Notes: a model not told the origin generated them from the letters alone. DNA of 64,000 nt from Hyphomicrobiales bacterium (GCA_900472295.1 UCIA01000002.1:1022292-1086291); one strand, 5' to 3'; positions 8,481-17,559 are shown, numbered from the stretch's first letter. Translations and numbers: made by a program.

Positions 8481-8505
8481 GGCCGGGTTTTTCGCCCGGC
8501 CTTTT
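8481..8505 (+). terminator. Rho-independent terminator between the small gene and metF
   Basis: GGCCGGG (8481-8487) pairs perfectly with CCCGGCC (8495-8501) around a seven-base loop and is followed by TTTT. On the minus strand it is preceded by AAAGG and followed by a run from the loop side, so it may work for metF (stop at 8524) as well. Confidence 0.85.
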
Positions 8506-8523
8506 GCATTCCAGCGAGAAAGC

Positions 8524-9441
8524 TCAGGCCGCGGCCGATCCCGCCGCCTCTGCTTCGTGCGAGCGGATGCCGATCATGTGGCAGATGGCGAACACCAAGT
8601 CGGCGCGGTTCATGGTGTAGAAGTGGAAGTCGCTGACGCCGCGCTCGACAAGATCGAGCACCTGCTCAGCCGCCACCGCCGACGCCACCAAAGCATGTGT
8701 CTGCGGGTCGTTTTGAAGCCCATCGAAGCGCTCGGCCAGCCATGCCGGCACCAGCGTGCCGCAACGCGCCGAGAAATTGGCGACCTGGGTGAAATTATGC
8801 ACCGGCAGGATGCCCGGCACGATAGGGATATAGATACCGGCGCGCCGCGCCTTTTCGACATAGCGCTCGTAGAGATCATTATCGAAGAAGAACTGGGTGA
8901 TCGCCCGCGTCGCACCATTGTCGGCCTTGCGCTTCAGCATGTCGAAGTCGGTGGCGAAATCAGGGCTTTCCGGATGCTTCTCCGGATAGGCCGAGACCGA
9001 GATGTCGAAATCGCCGGCATCCTTCAGCGCCCCGACCAGTTCGGCGCCATTGGCGTAGCCATCGGGATGCGGCCGGTAGGCGGTGCCGACACCTGCCGCC
9101 GGATCGCCGCGCAACGCGACGAAACGCCGGACGCCCATATCGGCGAATTCACGGACCACGGCGTCGACCTCATGGCGCGCAGCATCGACGCAGGTCATGT
9201 GCGCCGCCGGCGTCAGCGTCGTCTCGTTGAGGATGCGCTTGACGGTGCGGGCCGTGCGCTCACGCGTCGAGCCGCCGGCGCCGTAGGTCACCGAAACGAA
9301 TTTCGGCTTCAGCGGCTCGAGCCTGGTGACGGTATCCCAGAGCCGCGCTTCCATCTCGTCGGTCTTCGGCGGGAAGAACTCGAAGGAAACGCGGACCTTG
9401 TCGCCAATGTCGGGACGGCGGGAAAAGCGGAACTGGTTCAT
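8524..9441 (-). CDS. metF: Methylenetetrahydrofolate reductase
   Basis: 305 residues, the usual length for bacterial MetF. The TIM-barrel signature VSFEFFPPKTDEME is at the N-terminus with the catalytic Glu, followed by VTYGAGGSTRERT, the FAD-contacting RGDP motif, and AITQFFFDN. The enzyme reduces 5,10-methylene-THF to 5-methyl-THF for methionine synthesis. Its ATG overlaps the TGA of the upstream ArsR-methyltransferase gene by one base, so the two are translationally coupled and the regulator probably controls metF. Confidence 0.95.
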   Translation of the reverse strand: MNQFRFSRRPDIGDKVRVSFEFFPPKTDEMEARLWDTVTRLEPLKPKFVSVTYGAGGSTRERTARTVKRILNETTLTPAAHMTCVDAARHEVDAVVREFADMGVRRFVALRGDPAAGVGTAYRPHPDGYANGAELVGALKDAGDFDISVSAYPEKHPESPDFATDFDMLKRKADNGATRAITQFFFDNDLYERYVEKARRAGIYIPIVPGILPVHNFTQVANFSARCGTLVPAWLAERFDGLQNDPQTHALVASAVAAEQVLDLVERGVSDFHFYTMNRADLVFAICHMIGIRSHEAEAAGSAAA

Positions 9442-10448
9442 CAGGCTATTTCCCTTGCCGGAAGAGAGTCATTGGAAGGATCGGCGATCAACATGCGGCG
9501 GTCGCGGCCGAGCCACAGCTTGACGGTGAGACTGGCTTCGTTGCCGCCGCGTGGCTCGAATTCCTGGGCATCCTCGAGATCGAGTCCGGCCTCGGCAAAC
9601 CATTCGGTGATCTGCCGATCGGAGAAGCCCAGCCTGACATGCGCATGCTGGTCGCGCAGGAACTCCAGCGCATGCGGCGCGAAGTCGACGATCACCAGTC
9701 TGCCCGCCGGGCGCAGCAGCCTCGCCGCCTCGCGGATGGCGCGGGCCGGATCGTCGAGATAGTGCAGCACCTGATGGATGGTGACGAGGTCGAAGGCATC
9801 ACGCTCGACCGGCGGCGCAAAAATGTCGCCCTGTCGGACCTGCGCATTCGAAACGCCGGCCTTGTCGAGATTGGCGCGCGCCACCGTCAACATTTCCCGC
9901 GACATGTCGATGCCGACGCCGCGCCGGTAGAGCGGCGAAAAAATCTCGAGCAGCCGCCCGGTGCCGGTGCCGAGATCGAGCATCGACTGGAACGGCCGCT
10001 TGCCGACCAGCTTGAGGAGTGCGGCTTCCACGGCGCGATCCGGCACATGCAGCGAGCGGATGTGGTCCCAGCTGGCGGCGTTTTCGGAGAAATATTCGGC
10101 GGCGCGATCCTGCCGCTTGCGCTTGACCGATGCCAGCCGCTCAAGGTCGCGCTCGACCTGCGGATCGGCGCCACGAATGCCGGAGACCAGCCCCATGACG
10201 AAGTCGCGGGCGGAATCCGTATCCGACAGCCGGAAGAAGGCCCAGGACCCCTCCTGGTAGCGGCCGATCAGCCCGGCCTCCAGCAGCAGCTTCAAATGGC
10301 GTGACACGCGCGGCTGAGACTGCCCGAGAATTTCGGTGAGATCGGACACGGTAAGGTCGCCGCGCGACAGCAGTGCCAAAATGCGCAGCCGGCTCGATTC
10401 GGCCGCCGCCTTCAGCGTATCCACCATCGTATCGAGAGAAACATGCAT
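9441..10448 (-). CDS. ArsR-family regulator fused to a SAM-methyltransferase-like domain (SahR-like)
   Basis: 335 residues from the ATG at 10448; the frame is open further upstream but loses similarity to the family. Residues about 8-95 are a winged helix (LRILALLSRGDLTVSDL..., LGQSQPRVSRHLKLL), and from about 155 there is a class I methyltransferase fold with LDLGTGTGRLLE. Fusions of this architecture include SahR, which senses S-adenosylhomocysteine and controls methionine-cycle genes in Proteobacteria. Coupling to metF and a perfect palindrome just upstream support an autoregulated methionine-cycle regulator. Whether the second domain methylates anything or only binds SAM/SAH cannot be seen. 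Confidence 0.85.
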   Translation of the reverse strand: MHVSLDTMVDTLKAAAESSRLRILALLSRGDLTVSDLTEILGQSQPRVSRHLKLLLEAGLIGRYQEGSWAFFRLSDTDSARDFVMGLVSGIRGADPQVERDLERLASVKRKRQDRAAEYFSENAASWDHIRSLHVPDRAVEAALLKLVGKRPFQSMLDLGTGTGRLLEIFSPLYRRGVGIDMSREMLTVARANLDKAGVSNAQVRQGDIFAPPVERDAFDLVTIHQVLHYLDDPARAIREAARLLRPAGRLVIVDFAPHALEFLRDQHAHVRLGFSDRQITEWFAEAGLDLEDAQEFEPRGGNEASLTVKLWLGRDRRMLIADPSNDSLPAREIA

Positions 10449-10471
10449 CGGCGTATTCTCGTTGAAAAGAT

Positions 10472-10487
10472 ATAAACATATGTTTAT
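10472..10487. promoter_or_regulatory. Perfect 16-bp operator-like palindrome before the ArsR-methyltransferase gene
   Basis: ATAAACATATGTTTAT is self-complementary over all 16 bases and ends 23 bases before the regulator's ATG on the minus strand. Its AT-rich symmetric form and position fit an ArsR-type dimer site for autorepression of the regulator-metF operon. It could also affect the divergent gene starting at 10615. Confidence 0.65.
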
Positions 10488-10614
10488 GTGAGCTTTGACG
10501 ACATGGCAAGGCCTATGTCGCTTCCTGACAAGAAAATGCCGCACGCGTGTTCTCCGCGCCCGGGGACCGCTTTTCCCTGACGATCGCTGCGAAACCTGTG
10601 CTAGGGCGAAGGCC

Positions 10615-11121
10615 ATGTTCGAGACGCGCGACGGCGAAAAGCTCCTGCAGACCGACCCGGCCGATATGACGCCGGATGGCCACATCGTATTCATCGGCCG
10701 CATCGCCTCGCCATGGACATCCAGGGAAAGCTGCCCGAAGAACATGCGCGCGGCCCGCGAGACCGGACAGACAGCGACGGTTCTCATCGACCCAGCTTAC
10801 CGCAATGGCCTGCTTGCGCTGGAGCGCGCCAGTCACATCGTCATCCTCTCCTGGCTGCATCACGCGCCGCGGACTCTCATCGTGCAGAAACCCCGCCATG
10901 CGGCTGAACCAAAAGGTGTTTTCTCGCTGCGCTCCCCTGCCCGGCCGAACCCCATCGGGCTGCATGTCGCCGGACTGATCGCCGTCGACATCGAAAATGG
11001 TCGCATCGACATCGACGCCATCGATGTGCTCGACGGCACGCCCGCCATCGACATCAAACCCTATTTCGCCTCGACCGACGCCTTCCCCGAGGCGACAATC
11101 GCCGGGCGCGACGATAAATGA
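10615..11121 (+). CDS. TsaA/TrmO-family protein (probable tRNA m6t6A37 methyltransferase)
   Basis: 168 residues from ATG 10615, chosen because the TsaA domain begins shortly after; an open frame from 10495 adds a poor leader. The domain shows HIVFIGRIASPW at its start and SPARPNPIGLHV, the SAM-binding signature of the UPF0066/TrmO family, which N6-methylates the t6A base at position 37 of certain tRNAs. The C-terminal TrmO extension of E. coli is absent, so this is the short form. It overlaps the next gene by four bases (ATGA). Confidence 0.82.
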   Translation: MFETRDGEKLLQTDPADMTPDGHIVFIGRIASPWTSRESCPKNMRAARETGQTATVLIDPAYRNGLLALERASHIVILSWLHHAPRTLIVQKPRHAAEPKGVFSLRSPARPNPIGLHVAGLIAVDIENGRIDIDAIDVLDGTPAIDIKPYFASTDAFPEATIAGRDDK

Positions 11122-11432
11122 GCGCGCCCACCGGCCGTCGCCGCGCCATCGCCAAGGCGCTGACAGCGCTGCTGCCGCTGGCGCCCTATGCCGACATGGA
11201 GAAGATCCGCACCGAGGCTGGCGCGGTGCACATGAAGACATTGCCGCCGGGCATCGCGGTCTGGCTGGCGACGATCGCCCATATCAGGCACGGCCATACC
11301 GACTATGAAAAGCTTCTGGCCGAGGGCTACGACCGCGACTCGGCACGCTTCTTCGTCATCGAACAGACCAACATCGTGCTGACCCGCTGGCGCGCCACGC
11401 GCCTGCTCGACCCCGACGATGAAGAGGAATAG
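11118..11432 (+). CDS. DUF2293 domain protein
   Basis: 104 residues. The pattern LPLAPYADMEKIR, AHIRHGHTDYEKLL...G, and DSARFFVIEQTN...LTRW matches the DUF2293 family, short cytoplasmic proteins of unknown function. It is translationally coupled to the TrmO-like gene by an ATGA overlap, so a link to RNA modification or translation is possible but only inferred. The end is very acidic (DPDDEEE). Confidence 0.75.
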   Translation: MSAPTGRRRAIAKALTALLPLAPYADMEKIRTEAGAVHMKTLPPGIAVWLATIAHIRHGHTDYEKLLAEGYDRDSARFFVIEQTNIVLTRWRATRLLDPDDEEE

Positions 11433-11438
11433 TTTCAG

Positions 11439-11945
11439 CTACTTTCGCTTCAGCACAGCAACGGCGTTGTAGGGCTGGCCGTCGGCCTGACCTACCCAGG
11501 TCCAGGACAGGTTCCCTTTGAAAAACCGGACGGTGACGCTGCCGCCGTCGATGCACTTGTCCCGGCCGTAGCTGATGTTTTCGCGGTATTCCGCCGAACT
11601 GTCGTCGCGGGAAATCTGGGTGAGAGGTCCGCCGCAGCCGAGCGAGGGATAGTCTATCGAAGCAGCGCCATCGCCGATGGTCATGGCGATCGCCCAGTCG
11701 GCGCCGCCAGCCCCGGCCGGGCTTTGGTGGCCGCTGCCGGTCCAGATGCCGTTCAGCCCTGTCGCGTTGACCACGCAAGGGACGTTCTGGAAGATCGGCG
11801 TCAGCTCGCTGCCTGTCTTCTCGCAGCGATAGGTCTGGCCGTTCTGACACAGCGCCTCGCCCTCGCGAGCACATTGCGCGAAGGCCTCGCCAGTGACGAA
11901 GACGAGGGAAATTGCAAAGCCGATGGTCTGAAAAGATCTGCCCAC
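11439..11945 (-). CDS. Secreted cysteine-containing protein of unknown function
   Basis: I prefer the GTG at 11945, which has GGGAGGGG just upstream and yields a compact signal peptide (MGRSFQTIGFAISLVFVTGEAFA); the ATG at 11972 would add nine polar residues. The mature protein of about 145 residues has paired cysteines at its start (QCAREGEALC, YRC, VPC) and later GCGG and KCIDGG, suggesting disulphides in the periplasm. The end is a beta-rich NLSWTWVGQ... segment. No family is recognised. It converges on DUF2293 with only six bases between. Confidence 0.7.
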   Translation of the reverse strand: MGRSFQTIGFAISLVFVTGEAFAQCAREGEALCQNGQTYRCEKTGSELTPIFQNVPCVVNATGLNGIWTGSGHQSPAGAGGADWAIAMTIGDGAASIDYPSLGCGGPLTQISRDDSSAEYRENISYGRDKCIDGGSVTVRFFKGNLSWTWVGQADGQPYNAVAVLKRK

Positions 11946-12096
11946 GCGCCCCTCCCGGCCGGATATTTTCAAGCCGGACCATAGGGCATATCCAATGTGC
12001 TACCTAGGACAAACAGCGTTGCCTGGGTGGCTCTATGCCGTCCGCCGAAGGCCGCTAGCCTGACCGTGCCGCATTGAGCCGAAGGGACCAATCGCC

Positions 12097-13059
12097 ATGA
12101 ACCAACGCGCAGCAGCGGGTAGCATTGTGCCATTGCCTTCCGTGTCCGACCGCCACATCGACCCGCATTCCTATCCCCAAGGCATAGCCTTCCTCGACGG
12201 CCAATACCTGCCGATGTCACAGGCAAAAATCTCGGTGCTGGACTGGGGCTTTCTGCATTCCGATGCCACCTACGACACGGTGCATGTCTGGGACGGCAGC
12301 TTCTTCCGCCTCGACCTGCATCTCGACCGCTTCTTCGGCGGGCTGGAGAAGCTGCGCATGACGATCCCGTTCGACCGCGACGGCGTCGCCGAAATTCTCC
12401 ACAATTGCGTGGCGCTGTCGGGCCATCGCGCCGCCTATGTTGAGATGCTGTGCACGCGCGGCGCCTCGCCAACCTTCAGCCGCGACCCGCGCCAGGCGGT
12501 CAACCGCTTCATGGCCTTCGCCGTCCCCTTCGGCTCGGTTGCCAATGCCGAGCAATTGCGGCGCGGCCTGCATGTCGCCATCAGCGACAAAGTGCGCATT
12601 CCGCCAGCCTCGATCGATCCGGCGATCAAGAACTACCACTGGCTCGACCTCGTGCGCGGCCTCTACGATGCCTATGACCGCGGCGCCGAGACGGCGCTGG
12701 TCCTCGATTTCAACGGCAATGTCGCCGAAGGCCCCGGCTTCAACGTGTTCTGCGTCAAGGACGGCAGGCTTTCCACGCCCGCCGTCGGCGTGCTGCCCGG
12801 CATCACCAGGCGCACCGTGTTCGATCTCTGCGCAGAGGCAGGCCTTGCCGTCGCGCCCGCCGATGTCAGCGTCTCTGCGCTGAGGGCAGCCGACGAGGTC
12901 TTCATCACCTCGACTGCCGGCGGCATCATGCCGGTGACCACGATAGACGGCACTCCGGTCGCCGGCGGCAAGGTCGGCCCGGTCACAAAGCGCTTGATGA
13001 CGCTCTACTGGCAGAAGCATGAGGACCCCGCCTGGTCGAGCCCCGTGCACTATCCCTGA
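12097..13059 (+). CDS. Class IV aminotransferase (branched-chain/D-amino acid type)
   Basis: 320 residues. The fold type IV signature is present: FLDGQYLP, LDWGFLHSDATYDTV, the PLP lysine in AIKNYHWLDLV (Lys178), GNVAEGPGFNVFCV, and GVLPGITRRTV with the phosphate-binding residues; SSTAGGIMPV appears as TSTAGGIMPV. Members are branched-chain aminotransferases, D-alanine aminotransferases or aminodeoxychorismate lyases. The length and the extra 20-residue start resemble IlvE-like proteins of rhizobia, but substrate specificity cannot be fixed. AAGGGA lies ten bases before the ATG. The gene appears monocistronic. Confidence 0.85.
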   Translation: MNQRAAAGSIVPLPSVSDRHIDPHSYPQGIAFLDGQYLPMSQAKISVLDWGFLHSDATYDTVHVWDGSFFRLDLHLDRFFGGLEKLRMTIPFDRDGVAEILHNCVALSGHRAAYVEMLCTRGASPTFSRDPRQAVNRFMAFAVPFGSVANAEQLRRGLHVAISDKVRIPPASIDPAIKNYHWLDLVRGLYDAYDRGAETALVLDFNGNVAEGPGFNVFCVKDGRLSTPAVGVLPGITRRTVFDLCAEAGLAVAPADVSVSALRAADEVFITSTAGGIMPVTTIDGTPVAGGKVGPVTKRLMTLYWQKHEDPAWSSPVHYP

Positions 13060-13221
13060 TCAATCGCTATCCCTGATCGGTCGAGCGTCCTCAACACGAC
13101 GTCGTGACCAAAAAGATTCCCCTCGCCTCTGGAAACGCGGCGGATGCACCGTATATGCCCGAAAGCGGAGAAGCCTCCGCTTACCTGAAAATCACGCCCG
13201 CACGGGCAAGGATTCCACATC

Positions 13222-14064
13222 ATGACAAACAAGGTTTGGTTCATTACCGGATCGTCGAAGGGCTTTGGCCGCGTCTGGGCCGAGGCAGCGCTCGCCCGTG
13301 GCGACCGTGTCGCGGCAACCGCCCGCGATGCAGGCACGCTCGCCGATCTCGTTGCAAAATACGGCGACAACATCGCCGCGATAAAGCTCGACGTTACCGA
13401 CAAGAAGGCCGTCGATGCGGCAATAGCCGAGGCGCACAAGCGCTTTGGCCGCCTCGACATCGTCATCAACAATGCCGGCTATGGCCATTTCGGCGCCATC
13501 GAGGAAGTCAGCGAGCAGGAAGCCCGCGACCAGATCGAGACCAATGTGTTCGGCGCGCTCTGGGTTACCCAGGCGGCTTTGCCGATCATGCGGGCGCAGC
13601 GCTCCGGCCACATCATCCAGATCTCGTCGATCGGCGGCGTCAACGCCTTTGCCTCGCTCGGCCTCTACCACGCCTCGAAATGGGCGCTGGAGGCCTTCAG
13701 CCAGTCGCTCAGCATCGAGGTCGCCGAATTCGGCATCCATGTCACGCTTGTCGAGCCGGGCGGCTTTTCCACCGATTGGTCCGGCGCCTCGGCCAAGGTC
13801 TCCAAGCCGATCGAGGCTTACGCCCCTGCCCGCGCCAAGATGGCGGAACGCCGCGCCAACTCGGTCGCCGGCGACCCCGAGGCCACCGGACCGGCGATGC
13901 TTGAAATCGTCGATGCGGCCGAGCCGCCGCTGCGTGTGTTCTTCGGCGATGGCGGCCTGCCGATGATCAAACAGGAATACGCCAACCGCATCGCGCTTTG
14001 GGAAAAGTGGGACCACGTCTCGGATATGGCGCAAGGCGCGAAGAAGAACCGCAAGGCGGCCTGA
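13222..14064 (+). CDS. Short-chain dehydrogenase/reductase
   Basis: 280 residues, classical SDR. The dinucleotide loop is TGSSKGFGR (residues 9-17), NNAGYG at 83-88, and the catalytic set is Ser135/136, Tyr149 and Lys153 (YHASK); a PGGFSTDW segment follows. The long C-terminal part after residue 190 and the KGFGR loop resemble the retinol-dehydrogenase-like group. Substrate unknown. An AAGGA site precedes the ATG. It stands alone, convergent with the MOSC gene over a hairpin. Confidence 0.88.
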   Translation: MTNKVWFITGSSKGFGRVWAEAALARGDRVAATARDAGTLADLVAKYGDNIAAIKLDVTDKKAVDAAIAEAHKRFGRLDIVINNAGYGHFGAIEEVSEQEARDQIETNVFGALWVTQAALPIMRAQRSGHIIQISSIGGVNAFASLGLYHASKWALEAFSQSLSIEVAEFGIHVTLVEPGGFSTDWSGASAKVSKPIEAYAPARAKMAERRANSVAGDPEATGPAMLEIVDAAEPPLRVFFGDGGLPMIKQEYANRIALWEKWDHVSDMAQGAKKNRKAA

Positions 14065-14077
14065 ACGCATTGAAATC

Positions 14078-14109
14078 CGGCTGCGTCGCTTGGCGGCGCA
14101 GCCGTCTTT
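14078..14109. terminator. Hairpin between convergent SDR and MOSC genes
   Basis: CGGCTGCG (14078-14085) pairs with CGCAGCCG (14097-14104), then TCTTT. The U-run is short, so it is a modest intrinsic terminator, placed 14 bases after the SDR stop and 19 bases after the MOSC stop on the other strand. Confidence 0.55.
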
Positions 14110-14122
14110 GCCCATCGCAGAG

Positions 14123-14734
14123 CTACGCTCGATAAATCCACTGTTCGGGCACGCGCACCGAAATCTCTTCACCTGTGGTAATACAACCCGGTTTCTCGAC
14201 CCAGGCGACCAGGCCGCGCAGCCGCTTCGCCGCCTTGGGGAAAGCCAGCGCGCCGGCCTCGCGATCGGCCATCCCGGCATTCTCGGCAATCGAACGTCCG
14301 GAGAGACGGCAAGGCGCATTCTGGGCTTCGATCTTAATGGTCACGCCGCCTTTGAAGAATAGCAGCGTGCCCGAAGGCAGTATGGAGAGATGCCGCACGC
14401 CTTCCATCAGCAGATTGGCGCCGATCCATTCCGGCTTGATTTCGGCGATGCCCATTCGTCCGGCGATGATGGCGAGTTCGTCGGCTGCCACGATCGACAA
14501 TTGCCTTTCATTGCGTATCTCAGTGCCGCGCGGGTACCAGGGCTCCCGCCCGCCGGATCGCCGCGTGGCGCCCGCGTGGAAGTCACCGTCGATGCCTTCG
14601 AAACCAAGCTGCAATGCTTCCACCGGGCGCGTCTGGAAATGGTCTGACGGCGCGGCATAGAGCGCCGCCACCTTGGCCGCGAGTTTTCGCGCCGGGATGA
14701 TCTCGACTGGGGCTTCAGGGAAAAGATCCAGCAT
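14123..14734 (-). CDS. MOSC domain protein
   Basis: 203 residues with AAGGAG seven bases before the ATG. The MOSC pattern is visible: GIDGDFHAGATR, NERQLSIVAADEL, and a conserved cysteine in NAPCRLSGRSI, where the sulfur carrier or molybdenum cofactor sulfur is bound in the family. MOSC proteins handle sulfur for molybdoenzymes or detoxify N-hydroxylated bases; there is no partner gene nearby to say which. The length is that of stand-alone YiiM-like proteins. Confidence 0.82.
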   Translation of the reverse strand: MLDLFPEAPVEIIPARKLAAKVAALYAAPSDHFQTRPVEALQLGFEGIDGDFHAGATRRSGGREPWYPRGTEIRNERQLSIVAADELAIIAGRMGIAEIKPEWIGANLLMEGVRHLSILPSGTLLFFKGGVTIKIEAQNAPCRLSGRSIAENAGMADREAGALAFPKAAKRLRGLVAWVEKPGCITTGEEISVRVPEQWIYRA

Positions 14735-14930
14735 GGCTTACTCCTTGTGCAAGGTCGCATTAGCCATAGCCATGAGCCCGGTCCAGTCCAAAGCAATGAT
14801 GATCCGATCAAGCGGGCTGATGGCAGCCGATCACGATCTTCTTACCGCGGATCGCATATACTATCGTCCGACGCCGCAATGCCGCCGTGCTGCATCAGCT
14901 TCATAGTGAGACAAGTCTGTGGAGGTCTCC

Positions 14931-15497
14931 ATGCGTCCCGGAACTGCAATCACAATGCTCTGGCTGATCTGGGTCGTGTCCTGGTTTCTAGCCGCCTTCT
15001 GGTCCGACCCGGCGCAAAAGCGCGCCGGCATCCAGGCGGAGTTTCGCTATCGCGCTTTGTGGTTGATCGGCGCGGTGCTGCTGTTCATTCCAGCGCATGG
15101 CTATGCCGGCCGGCTGCGGTTCTGGTTTCCGACCCTAGCCGAGGCCTGGATCTGCGCAGGGCTCATCGCCATTGGCCTGCTGTTCGCCTGGTGGGCGCGG
15201 CTGCATCTCGGCCGTCTCTGGTCGGCTTCGGTGACGGCCAAGGCCGAACATCGTGTCGTCGACACCGGCCCCTACGGGCTCGTCCGCCATCCGATCTACA
15301 CCGGACTGCTTTTGGCGATCCTCGGCACCATGGCTGCGAAAGGCACAGTCTGGGGCATCGCCGGCGCGATCTTTCTCACCATCGGCATCGTCATGAAGGC
15401 AAGGCTGGAAGAGCGTTTTCTACGTGGCGAACTCGGCAGCGCCTATGACGACTATGCTGCGCGAGTGCCGATGCTGGTGCCGTTCACGCCGGCCTGA
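14931..15497 (+). CDS. Isoprenylcysteine carboxyl methyltransferase (ICMT)-like membrane protein
   Basis: 188 residues from ATG 14931, six bases after GGAGG. Four or five membrane segments are followed by the SAM-binding motif of the ICMT/PEMT group, GPYGLVRHPIYTGLL, and a C-terminal EERFL...YDDYAARVPMLVP. Bacterial members methylate small lipophilic molecules or are uncharacterised; protein prenylation is not expected here. It converges on the KAS III gene with one base between the stops. Confidence 0.82.
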   Translation: MRPGTAITMLWLIWVVSWFLAAFWSDPAQKRAGIQAEFRYRALWLIGAVLLFIPAHGYAGRLRFWFPTLAEAWICAGLIAIGLLFAWWARLHLGRLWSASVTAKAEHRVVDTGPYGLVRHPIYTGLLLAILGTMAAKGTVWGIAGAIFLTIGIVMKARLEERFLRGELGSAYDDYAARVPMLVPFTPA

Positions 15498-15498
15498 T

Positions 15499-16620
15499 TT
15501 AGAGCATCCGCAGCAGCGCGCCGCCGATCGAATAGCCGGCGCCGAAGGCGCAGAGCACGCCGAAATCGCCGGGCTTCATGTCGGCGTGGTTTTCCGACAG
15601 CGCGATGATGGCGCCGGCGCCGGCGGTGTTGCCGAGCCTCTCCAGCACCATCGGCGCGCGGTCATGGTCGACCTCGTGGCCAAAGGCCAGTTTCAGGATC
15701 ATGGCATTCATCCGCGCATTGGCCTGATGCAGCCAGAACCGCCGGACGGCCTGCGGCGTCAGACCATGCTCGGCGAGGAACTCGACGATGAATTTGTGAC
15801 CGGCGACGGTGACTTCCTTGAACACCTTATTGCCGACCTGCTTGATCAGATTGCCCTCGAGGCTGATCATGTAGGGATCGTCCTGGGCGGTGCGGGTGTG
15901 GTAGCCGAGATTGGTGCGGATGTTGTTCGACATCTGCGTCCAGGTGCGTGTGTCCAGCACCTCGAAACGTCCCGGCCGCTTCTCGCCCTTGGCCAGCCCC
16001 TCGACCACCATTGCCACGGACGCGTCGCCGAAGATGAAATGCGTCTGCCGGTCGCGGAAATTGAGATGTCCGGTGATGATCTCAGGCGTGACCACCAGCA
16101 CGCGTTTGTGCGCGCCGGCCCGCACCAGATTGACCGCGATGTGCAAGGCGGCTGCCGCAGAAGAGCAGCCGAGACCCATGTCGAAGCCGGCGCCTTTGGT
16201 GCCCAGCGCCTCCTGCATTTCGATGGCGATGGCGGGATAAGGCCGCTGCTGGTGCGAGGCCGAGCAGATCACCAGATCGATGTCGGACGGTTTCAGGCCG
16301 GCATGGTCGAGTGCTTTCCTCGCTGCAGCCACACCGAACTCTGCCTGCAGCGACAGCGCATCGTCGGGCCGCGCCGGAATGCGCGGAGCCATGCGGGTCG
16401 GGTCGAGAATGCCTTCGCGCTCGATCACATGGCGGGTCTGGACGCCCGAGGCGTGCACGATGAAGGCGCTGTCGGATTTCTGCAGCAGCGTCTCGTCAGT
16501 GCCTTGCCGGCGCGCATTCTCCGTATCGACCCAGGCATTGAAGCTGGTGACCAGTTCTTCGTTGGTGATCTTGGCTTCAGGAATTTCAACGCCGATGCCG
16601 CTAATGATGACGCGATGCAT
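15499..16620 (-). CDS. 3-oxoacyl-ACP synthase III-like (KAS III) condensing enzyme
   Basis: 373 residues from the ATG at 16620 (MHRVIISGIG); upstream codons at 16635 and 16695 are possible. The thiolase-fold triad is Cys152 (GLGCSSAAAALH), His298 (WLHQANARM) and Asn331 (LGNTAGAG), and the C-terminal FGAGYSIGGALL is standard. It is longer than E. coli FabH (about 317 residues), with an N-terminal insertion around residues 20-90, so it is probably a FabH paralogue for a special acyl chain rather than the housekeeping enzyme. It stands alone between convergent and co-oriented genes. Confidence 0.85.
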   Translation of the reverse strand: MHRVIISGIGVEIPEAKITNEELVTSFNAWVDTENARRQGTDETLLQKSDSAFIVHASGVQTRHVIEREGILDPTRMAPRIPARPDDALSLQAEFGVAAARKALDHAGLKPSDIDLVICSASHQQRPYPAIAIEMQEALGTKGAGFDMGLGCSSAAAALHIAVNLVRAGAHKRVLVVTPEIITGHLNFRDRQTHFIFGDASVAMVVEGLAKGEKRPGRFEVLDTRTWTQMSNNIRTNLGYHTRTAQDDPYMISLEGNLIKQVGNKVFKEVTVAGHKFIVEFLAEHGLTPQAVRRFWLHQANARMNAMILKLAFGHEVDHDRAPMVLERLGNTAGAGAIIALSENHADMKPGDFGVLCAFGAGYSIGGALLRML

Positions 16621-16747
16621 ATCCAGTCCGTCCATGCGCAGGCGTTGTCGTTCACATGTGGGCGCCGAGACGCTTCGGCGCAACACTTTTCTCACCCAGC
16701 CGGTTTACGCCGGCTTAAGCCTCAAACATGGCCGGCGTTCAACCGTG

Positions 16748-17518
16748 CTAGCCGGCCCGCTTGGCGACAATGAAGATACGCGGGAAGCGCAACAGCACCT
16801 TGCCGTTTGCGGTCTTCGGATAGGCCTTGGTGATCTTGGCCGTGTAGCTGTCGAGGAACAGCTTGCGCTCGTCGGCATCCAGCGGATCGAGGAACGGCTT
16901 CAGCCCCGTCGACTTCACCCATTCGACAATCGCCTCGGCGTCGGCCAGCGGATGATTATAGGCCGTATGCCAGATGTCCACCCGGTCGGAGAGCGGCGAC
17001 AGCAGGTCATAATAGAAAGACACCGGCGGCAACGGTCCGCGCGCAGCCCCCGCCATCTTGGCGGCGAACGGCATTTCAGCCGCGGTCTCACGCATCACCT
17101 GATGCGAGGGTTCGAGCAGATTGTCCGGCATCTGGACAGCCAGCGCGCCGCCGGGCGCGAGAAAACCCATCAGCCGCTGGAAGACTGCCGGATGCGTGGG
17201 CAACCACTGGAACACCGCATTGGCAAAGATGACGTTGACCGGCGCGGCCGGCTGCCATGTCGAGGCATCGGCAAGGTCGAAATTGACGCTGGGCAGGCGC
17301 GCCCTCGCCTTCTCGATCATGTCGGGCGAACTGTCGAAGCCGCTGACCTCAGCGTCCGGCCAGCGCTCGACCAGCAACTCGGTCGAGTTGCCCGGGCCGC
17401 AACCGATGTCGACGACCCGGCGCGGAAAATCGACCGGCACCTGCGCGACCAGATCGCGCGCCGGCCGCGTGCGCTCATCCTCGAATTTCAGATATTGGGC
17501 GGCGGACCAATCAGCCAT
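16748..17518 (-). CDS. tam: Trans-aconitate 2-methyltransferase
   Basis: 256 residues, matching Tam length. Motif I is [15 protein letters not shown], followed by [23 protein letters not shown], and the Tam-typical start [20 protein letters not shown]. Tam methylates trans-aconitate, an inhibitor of aconitase formed spontaneously from cis-aconitate, using SAM in the cytoplasm. The GAGGAG ribosome site is close to the ATG. The 127-base space to the KAS III gene shows no clear terminator. Confidence 0.92.
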   Translation of the reverse strand: MADWSAAQYLKFEDERTRPARDLVAQVPVDFPRRVVDIGCGPGNSTELLVERWPDAEVSGFDSSPDMIEKARARLPSVNFDLADASTWQPAAPVNVIFANAVFQWLPTHPAVFQRLMGFLAPGGALAVQMPDNLLEPSHQVMRETAAEMPFAAKMAGAARGPLPPVSFYYDLLSPLSDRVDIWHTAYNHPLADAEAIVEWVKSTGLKPFLDPLDADERKLFLDSYTAKITKAYPKTANGKVLLRFPRIFIVAKRAG

Positions 17519-17559
17519 TTGAGCTCCTCATGTCGTCTTGAGAATTCGCCGCCCCCCTG

